This document shows positions 15,604 through 19,763 of a stretch of 19,763 bases of DNA, one piece after another. Location of the stretch: assembly GCA_018817035.1 (NCBI GenBank), contig JAHIUV010000033.1, forward strand, positions 1 to 19,763. The letters are read 5' to 3'. A program made the position numbers and the translations under genes. The stretch comes from Candidatus Omnitrophota bacterium. Its GTDB lineage: Bacteria; Omnitrophota; Gorgyraeia; Gorgyraeales; Gorgyraeaceae. The number at the start of each line of letters is the position of its first letter. The stretch's first letter is position 1. The notes beneath the pieces were generated by a model that ran no database searches, was not told the DNA's origin, and worked only from the letters and a program-made list of their open reading frames with translations.

Positions 15604-17073
15604 ATGAGGCATAAAGTCGCTATCTATAAACAAAGAAAATCCGGTTATTCTAAAAAACCTCCTTATAATCCTCCTTTGATATTTGAGGAATATCCTTTTA
15701 AGGGAGATAGGATGAGCGATAAGGGAAATGAGGCCTATTCGTCTTTGAGGGAGTTGTTTAGGCTTATGGAGTTGGATCTGGATAATTTTGGCTCTGCAGG
15801 CTGGAATCCATTCGGTTCTTTTATATTGCAGGGACAAACTATCCTGATAAAACCTAATTTTATGAGGCATTTTAGTGAGAGGTCCGGAGGCGTAAAAGCC
15901 TTGATCACGCATGGTTCTTTAATCAGGGCAGTTATGGACTATGCTTACATTGCCTTAAAGGGCAAAGGCAGGATCATAATCGCGGACGGGCCTATGGATG
16001 ATGGTGATTTTGAAAAAATAATCAGCCTTTCAGGCCTGGACAAGGTCAAGGAATTTTATAAAAAAACAGCGGGTTTTGGGGTAGAGATATATGATTTAAG
16101 GCAAGAGATGGTTATAAGGAAAAACAACGATATAACCAGAAAGATCAAACTTAAAGGTGATCCCGCAGGCTATGCAATAGTGGATATGAGCCTGAAAAGC
16201 GAGTTCAAGAAAGATGATACTGATTATGGATCTTTAAGCGGGCCTGCTTTTAAGCCTGAGATATTGAGTTTGCACCATAATAAAGACAAGAATGAATATT
16301 TAATCTCAAATACATTATTAAATGCGGACGTGATATTGAGCCTGCCGAAGATGAAGACCCATAAAAGATCAGGAGTTACACTTGCCCTTAAAAACATGAT
16401 AGGTATTACAGGAGACAGGGATTGGCTGCCTCATATAAGCGCTTGCCGCGGTAGTATTATTTCAGGAGCCGGAGTCAAAGAAGGTCCCAAGTTCAAGAAA
16501 ATAGCAGTGTCATTATTAAAAAAATGCCTGGGCTGGCTTATAATGCCGATCATTGATAATTTAAGGCAATTTACCGGAATCACTAATTTATGCATCAAGA
16601 GAGGGGATTGGCATGGCAATAACGTAATATGGAAGACTATCATAGATATCGCGCATATAGTTTCTTATGCCGACAAGAAAGGTGTCCTGAGAGATGAGAA
16701 GCAGCGCAAGATGTTTGTTATTGTGGACGGTATCATAGCCGGTGAAGGAGACGGACCTCTTAACCCGCGGATTAAAAAGTGCGGTGTGCTGGTGGCAGGT
16801 TTTAACGATTTCCTGGTAGACGTGGTTACAAGCAGGCTTATGGGGTTTGACCCAATGAAGATACCTAAATTCAAAAAGATATCAAAGGACAGCCTGCATA
16901 AATTGTGCGATTCTGATTTTAAAGAAACGGATTGTGTATCCAATATAGGTGACTGGGATAAACCTTTAAAAGATATTAAAGGCAAGTGCCTTGGCTTCAG
17001 GCCGCATTATGGATGGAAAAATAACATAGAAATTTCCCGCAACGGTAAGAATTACGAGAGAATAAAGTCATGA
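15604..17073 (+). CDS. DUF362 domain protein, function unknown
   Basis: A 489-residue soluble protein of the DUF362 family. Family signatures are visible: ILIKPNFMRHF at 80-90, an RAVMDYAY helix near 108, IIADGP at 125-130, and ILSLPKMKTHKRSGVTLALKNMIGITGDRD at 244-273, the most conserved block. It has no CxxCxxC ferredoxin cluster, unlike some DUF362 proteins. No biochemical role can be assigned. Its position between the deacetylase and the priming transferase, with an AAGGAG ribosome site at 15591-15596 and a 4-bp overlap downstream, ties it to polysaccharide production. A role in nucleotide-sugar or glycan modification chemistry is only a guess. The family call is good. Confidence 0.85.
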   Translation: MRHKVAIYKQRKSGYSKKPPYNPPLIFEEYPFKGDRMSDKGNEAYSSLRELFRLMELDLDNFGSAGWNPFGSFILQGQTILIKPNFMRHFSERSGGVKALITHGSLIRAVMDYAYIALKGKGRIIIADGPMDDGDFEKIISLSGLDKVKEFYKKTAGFGVEIYDLRQEMVIRKNNDITRKIKLKGDPAGYAIVDMSLKSEFKKDDTDYGSLSGPAFKPEILSLHHNKDKNEYLISNTLLNADVILSLPKMKTHKRSGVTLALKNMIGITGDRDWLPHISACRGSIISGAGVKEGPKFKKIAVSLLKKCLGWLIMPIIDNLRQFTGITNLCIKRGDWHGNNVIWKTIIDIAHIVSYADKKGVLRDEKQRKMFVIVDGIIAGEGDGPLNPRIKKCGVLVAGFNDFLVDVVTSRLMGFDPMKIPKFKKISKDSLHKLCDSDFKETDCVSNIGDWDKPLKDIKGKCLGFRPHYGWKNNIEISRNGKNYERIKS

Positions 17074-18518
17074 TAAGAGAAAAAGAAAACCTTTTTAGGC
17101 AATTATTGATGGCGCTTGATATTTTTGTAGTTTGTGCCTCGTTTTTGGTATCTTACGCGCTCAGAAAACACATCCATAATTTTTATCCGTTAGACTTGTT
17201 CCCTGATAAGGTGGTGATGGACAAGTTATTTTCTTTGGAGGCTTATTTTAATGTCATGTTTTTGCTGGTACTGGCATGGTGGATCGCCCTTATAAATTCC
17301 GGGTTATATAAATCTTTCAGAAAGAAGAGATTTATAGAAGTGATATGGAGAATAATAAGGAGCGCTTTTTTTGCCATGGTAATCTACTCAATAGCTGTTT
17401 TTGCTTTTAAACTGCATTTTATAAGCAGGAGCCTTATAGTATTTTCATTTTTCGTATCCACTGTATTCTTGATCATAGAAAGATGGATGGCTGTAGTATT
17501 TATGAGGTCTTTAAGGAAAAAAGGGCATAACCATAGAAATATATTGGTAGTAGGTACAGGCCAGCGTGCGGGAGTGTTTGTAAAGCTTGTGGATAAACAC
17601 GATGAATGGGGCCTTAGGATTATAGGATTAATAGATGTCGATAAAGGCCTGATCGGCAATGTCATCTACGGCAAAAAGGTTATAGGCATCCTCGAAGATA
17701 TGCCTGCCATACTAAGTAAAGAGGTGATCGATGAAGTAGTGTTCATAGTGCCGAGAAGCTGGCTTTGCATAATAGAGGATAGCCTGCTCGCTTGCGAAAC
17801 ACAGGGAGTAAAGACAAGCATTGCCGCTGATTTTTTCAATATGAATATCGCGCATTCAGCATCCAGTGATATAGAAGGCATACCGTTTTTGGAATTCAAG
17901 ACAACTATAGGCGGAGAATGGCAGTTGTTATTGAAGAGATTGTTTGATATAATATTTTCATCAGTGATTATAGTCGTCGCGCTCCCTGTTTTTATGGCGT
18001 TATTTGTCCTTATAAAGTTGTTTTACGGAGATCCTGTCATATTTAAGCAGGTGAGGAGCGGACTTCACGGCAGGGAATTTGTGATGTATAAGTTCAGGAC
18101 CATGGTAAATGGCGCAGATGGCAAAAAACAGGAATTAAGTTCTCTTAACGAAATGGACGGTCCTGCTTTTAAGATGCGCGATGATCCGCGTGTTACAAGA
18201 TTCGGTAATTTTTTACGCAGGACAAGCATGGACGAATTGCCGCAGTTTTTCAATATCGTAAAAGGGAACATGTCGGTAGTGGGCCCACGGCCTCCGATCA
18301 CTTCAGAAGTAAAAAAATACAAAATATGGCAGAGAAGACGGCTTAGCATGAAGCCGGGCCTTACATGCTTATGGCAGGTAAATGGCAGGAATAACGTGGA
18401 TTTTGATAAGTGGATGAATCTGGACCTGAAGTACATAGATAGCTGGTCGTTAGGGCTTGACATAAAGATCTTATTAAAAACAATACCCGCTGTCCTTTTT
18501 TCGATAGGGGCGAGGTAA
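17070..18518 (+). CDS. Polyprenyl-phosphate sugar-1-phosphate transferase (WbaP/WcaJ/EpsB-like priming enzyme)
   Basis: A 482-residue inner-membrane enzyme of the polyisoprenyl-phosphate hexose-1-phosphate transferase family. Four or so N-terminal membrane segments (about 11-30, 62-78, 97-115, 120-145) are followed by a CoA-binding-like Rossmann domain starting NILVVGTGQRAG at 157-168. The catalytic domain after 285 has a hydrophobic hairpin (about 291-318), GLHGREF at 331-337, KFRTM at 341-345, the SMDELPQ catalytic segment at 386-392 (Asp388, Glu389), SVVGPRPP at 402-409, and KPGLTCLWQVNGR at 428-440. It loads glucose- or galactose-1-phosphate on undecaprenyl phosphate and so starts each repeat unit. 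It overlaps DUF362 by 4 bp. The exact sugar is not readable. Confidence 0.96.
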   Translation: MIREKENLFRQLLMALDIFVVCASFLVSYALRKHIHNFYPLDLFPDKVVMDKLFSLEAYFNVMFLLVLAWWIALINSGLYKSFRKKRFIEVIWRIIRSAFFAMVIYSIAVFAFKLHFISRSLIVFSFFVSTVFLIIERWMAVVFMRSLRKKGHNHRNILVVGTGQRAGVFVKLVDKHDEWGLRIIGLIDVDKGLIGNVIYGKKVIGILEDMPAILSKEVIDEVVFIVPRSWLCIIEDSLLACETQGVKTSIAADFFNMNIAHSASSDIEGIPFLEFKTTIGGEWQLLLKRLFDIIFSSVIIVVALPVFMALFVLIKLFYGDPVIFKQVRSGLHGREFVMYKFRTMVNGADGKKQELSSLNEMDGPAFKMRDDPRVTRFGNFLRRTSMDELPQFFNIVKGNMSVVGPRPPITSEVKKYKIWQRRRLSMKPGLTCLWQVNGRNNVDFDKWMNLDLKYIDSWSLGLDIKILLKTIPAVLFSIGAR

Positions 18519-18529
18519 GGGAGGATTCT

Positions 18530-19093
18530 ATGAAGAGGGTTTTTATTTTTATTTTGTTGTCTTGTTTTATCTTCGCGGGATGTTCTTGTTATTCCGGGGC
18601 GGATGATAAAAAAACAGTGGCCCAGATAAATAAATATAAGATGACCACAGATGACCTTAAGTATGAATTAACTAATGTGCCTTATGATAACGCGGATCTT
18701 TTGAGGTCCGAAAAAGGCGGGATGGAGTACCTGGATAGATTGATAGAAAAAGAGATATTGCTGCAGGAAGCCCAGCGTCAGGGATTGGACAGGAAAAAAG
18801 ATTTTATGAAGAGCATAGAGAGCTATTGGGAACAGGCGCTTTTAAAGCTTTTACTTGAGAGAAAAAGTAATGAGATATCGGGCCTTATACATGTATACGA
18901 CGACGAGGTAAGAAAATATTATAAGGATTCCGGAGAGACTTTGCCTTTTGCCAGAGTTAAAGCGGATATTATTAGGGATATCCGCCAACAAAAAGAAGGA
19001 CAGGCTATGAACGCGTGGATAGAAGCATTAAAGAAAAACTCACGCATAAGGGTCAATAAAGATATTTTAAAACAGGTCCTTTCGGACAGGTAG
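18530..19093 (+). CDS. SurA/EpsD-like lipoprotein lacking the PPIase domain
   Basis: A 187-residue exported protein with a lipoprotein signal: hydrophobic residues 4-16 and a lipobox ending FAGC with Cys18 as the lipidated residue. The mature part is helical and resembles the N-terminal chaperone domain of SurA/PpiC-type isomerases and EpsD, with VAQINKYKMTTDDLKYEL at 30-47, YLDRLIEKEILLQEA at 67-81, and a C-terminal helix VKADIIRDIRQQKEGQAMNAW near 143-163. The parvulin catalytic domain normally lying between EVRKYY (126-131) and this last helix is absent. It may be a periplasmic chaperone for the barrel or polymer machinery. GGGAGG at 18519-18524 is a strong ribosome site. Which membrane it anchors to is not clear. 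Confidence 0.78.
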   Translation: MKRVFIFILLSCFIFAGCSCYSGADDKKTVAQINKYKMTTDDLKYELTNVPYDNADLLRSEKGGMEYLDRLIEKEILLQEAQRQGLDRKKDFMKSIESYWEQALLKLLLERKSNEISGLIHVYDDEVRKYYKDSGETLPFARVKADIIRDIRQQKEGQAMNAWIEALKKNSRIRVNKDILKQVLSDR

Positions 19094-19103
19094 TTTTTTA
19101 AAA

Positions 19104-19110
19104 AAGGAGG
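19104..19110 (+). promoter_or_regulatory. Shine-Dalgarno AAGGAGG before a GTG start
   Basis: A 7/7 match to the anti-Shine-Dalgarno complement lies 5 nt from GTG 19116, which decides that rare start codon for the HAMP-domain gene. Confidence 0.75.
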
Positions 19111-19115
19111 GCTCC

Positions 19116-19712
19116 GTGAAACGTAAACGCAGAAATTATTTCATAAATAAAGGATTTCAAACGGAATTTGTCGTAAAGTTTTGCGCGTTGGTCGCCGCTG
19201 GCTGTCTTATATTCGGCGCTCTTTTATATGTTTTCTCAAGCCGAACCCTCACTACTTCATTTGAGAACTCCAGGTTGGTGATGAAAAGTACAGCTGATTA
19301 TATATTGCCGGGATTATTGTTAGGGGGCGTTGTGGTGGCTTTTATAACGGCATTTATGGCAGCGATAGTCGTTATACTCATGAGCCATAGGCTGGCAGGC
19401 CCTATGTATAGATTTGAGAAATACGCGCAAGAGATCGGTTCCGGTAAATTGTCATCAAACCTGAAAATAAGGGAAAAGGACCAGTTTCAGAGTATGGTTC
19501 CGGCATTTAACGCAATGACTCAAAGCCTTAATGGCGGGCTTTCGGAGATAATAGGGGTTTCGGAAAAGCTGGATGTCCTGATAGAGGACTTATCTGATAG
19601 CTCTGACAGGGAAAAGCCTTTAAAAGAAGATATAAAAAAGGTAGTATCAGAACTGAAAAAATACAGGAGCGACCTTAAAAAAGCGCTTTCATATTTTAAG
19701 ATAAACGATTGA
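19116..19712 (+). CDS. Small HAMP-domain membrane protein without sensor or output domain
   Basis: A 198-residue inner-membrane protein. The start KRKRRNYFINKGFQTEF is positively charged and cytoplasmic. Membrane segments lie at about 18-40 and 64-88 with a very short periplasmic loop between, followed by a HAMP domain at about 90-140 (SHRLAGPMYRFEKYAQEIGSGKLSS, then EKDQFQSMVPAFNAMTQSL). The last 55 residues look like a charged coiled coil. No histidine-kinase, methyl-accepting or cyclase domain follows. It may be an adaptor or regulatory subunit; the function is unknown. The start is a GTG, chosen because AAGGAGG at 19104-19110 sits 5 nt upstream. Confidence 0.82.
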   Translation: MKRKRRNYFINKGFQTEFVVKFCALVAAGCLIFGALLYVFSSRTLTTSFENSRLVMKSTADYILPGLLLGGVVVAFITAFMAAIVVILMSHRLAGPMYRFEKYAQEIGSGKLSSNLKIREKDQFQSMVPAFNAMTQSLNGGLSEIIGVSEKLDVLIEDLSDSSDREKPLKEDIKKVVSELKKYRSDLKKALSYFKIND

Positions 19713-19719
19713 GCGGCAT

Positions 19720-19763
19720 ATGGGACGAAAGATAGTCTTTTTTCTGTTTATGATGTCTTTGAT
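19720..19763 (+). CDS. Start of an exported or membrane protein (3' truncated by window)
   Basis: An ATG 7 bp after the HAMP gene's stop opens a frame that runs off the window: MGRKIVFFLFMMSL. The positively charged start then a hydrophobic stretch is typical of a signal peptide or first membrane segment. Only 14 full codons are visible, so no family can be named. The ribosome site is weak (GAG). It continues the operon direction. Confidence 0.5.
   Translation, partial: MGRKIVFFLFMMSL

Noticed and set aside
18065..18463. Antisense open frame of about 132 codons inside the priming transferase gene
   Set aside because: It mirrors the most conserved catalytic part of the sense gene, so it is a by-product of that coding sequence.
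19094..19105. TTTTTTAAAAAA palindrome as a terminator
   Set aside because: It has no loop and no GC stem, and a perfect Shine-Dalgarno follows directly; it is better read as spacer sequence.

Overview
The window is one long, plus-strand exopolysaccharide or capsule locus from an AT-rich, Gram-negative bacterium. The Gram-negative call rests on an outer-membrane beta-barrel, a Wza-type periplasmic export protein, a Wzc-type co-polymerase/kinase and a lipoprotein. The taxon cannot be read directly. Tight gene packing, heavy ATA and AGA/AGG codon use, and this gene mix (DUF362, small HAMP protein, HTH plus HD-GYP) would fit a poorly cultured lineage such as Omnitrophota, or less likely a deltaproteobacterial or Nitrospirota-like group. 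That placement is inference.

Layout. (1) 1-254: the 3' end of folE (GTP cyclohydrolase I), a housekeeping neighbour at the cluster edge. (2) 280-6155: a glycan assembly block with a Wzx-type flippase, a GT-B glycosyltransferase, a GT-A glycosyltransferase, a Wzy/O-antigen-ligase-like membrane protein and a second GT-B glycosyltransferase. (3) 6156-6246: an intergenic gap holding the only convincing promoter, TTGACA-17 bp-TATACT with an extended -10. (4) 6247-10105: export machinery, namely an outer-membrane beta-barrel, a short Wza/OPX protein and a Wzc-like tyrosine autokinase with a tyrosine-rich tail. (5) 10200-10964: an HTH domain fused to an HD-GYP (cyclic-di-GMP phosphodiesterase-type) domain. 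(6) 10961-18518: a large Wzy/ligase-TPR protein with a probable carbohydrate-binding C-terminus, a FemAB/CelD-like acyltransferase, a polysaccharide deacetylase, a DUF362 protein and the priming polyprenyl-phosphate sugar phosphotransferase. (7) 18530-19763: a SurA/EpsD-like lipoprotein without a PPIase domain, a HAMP-only membrane protein and the start of another secreted or membrane protein.

How the genes fit together. The priming transferase (17070) loads the first sugar phosphate on undecaprenyl phosphate. The glycosyltransferases extend it, the flippase turns it over and the Wzy-like proteins polymerise or ligate it. The Wzc-like kinase controls chain length, and the short OPX protein plus beta-barrel carry the chain across the outer membrane. 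The acyltransferase and deacetylase probably modify the polymer. The gene set strongly resembles exosortase (XrtA/PEP-CTERM)-type EPS loci, but no exosortase is seen here. Most genes overlap by 4 bp (ATGA) or are a few bases apart, so translational coupling is likely. No RNA genes, insertion sequences, CRISPR arrays or gaps over 300 bp without a gene were seen.
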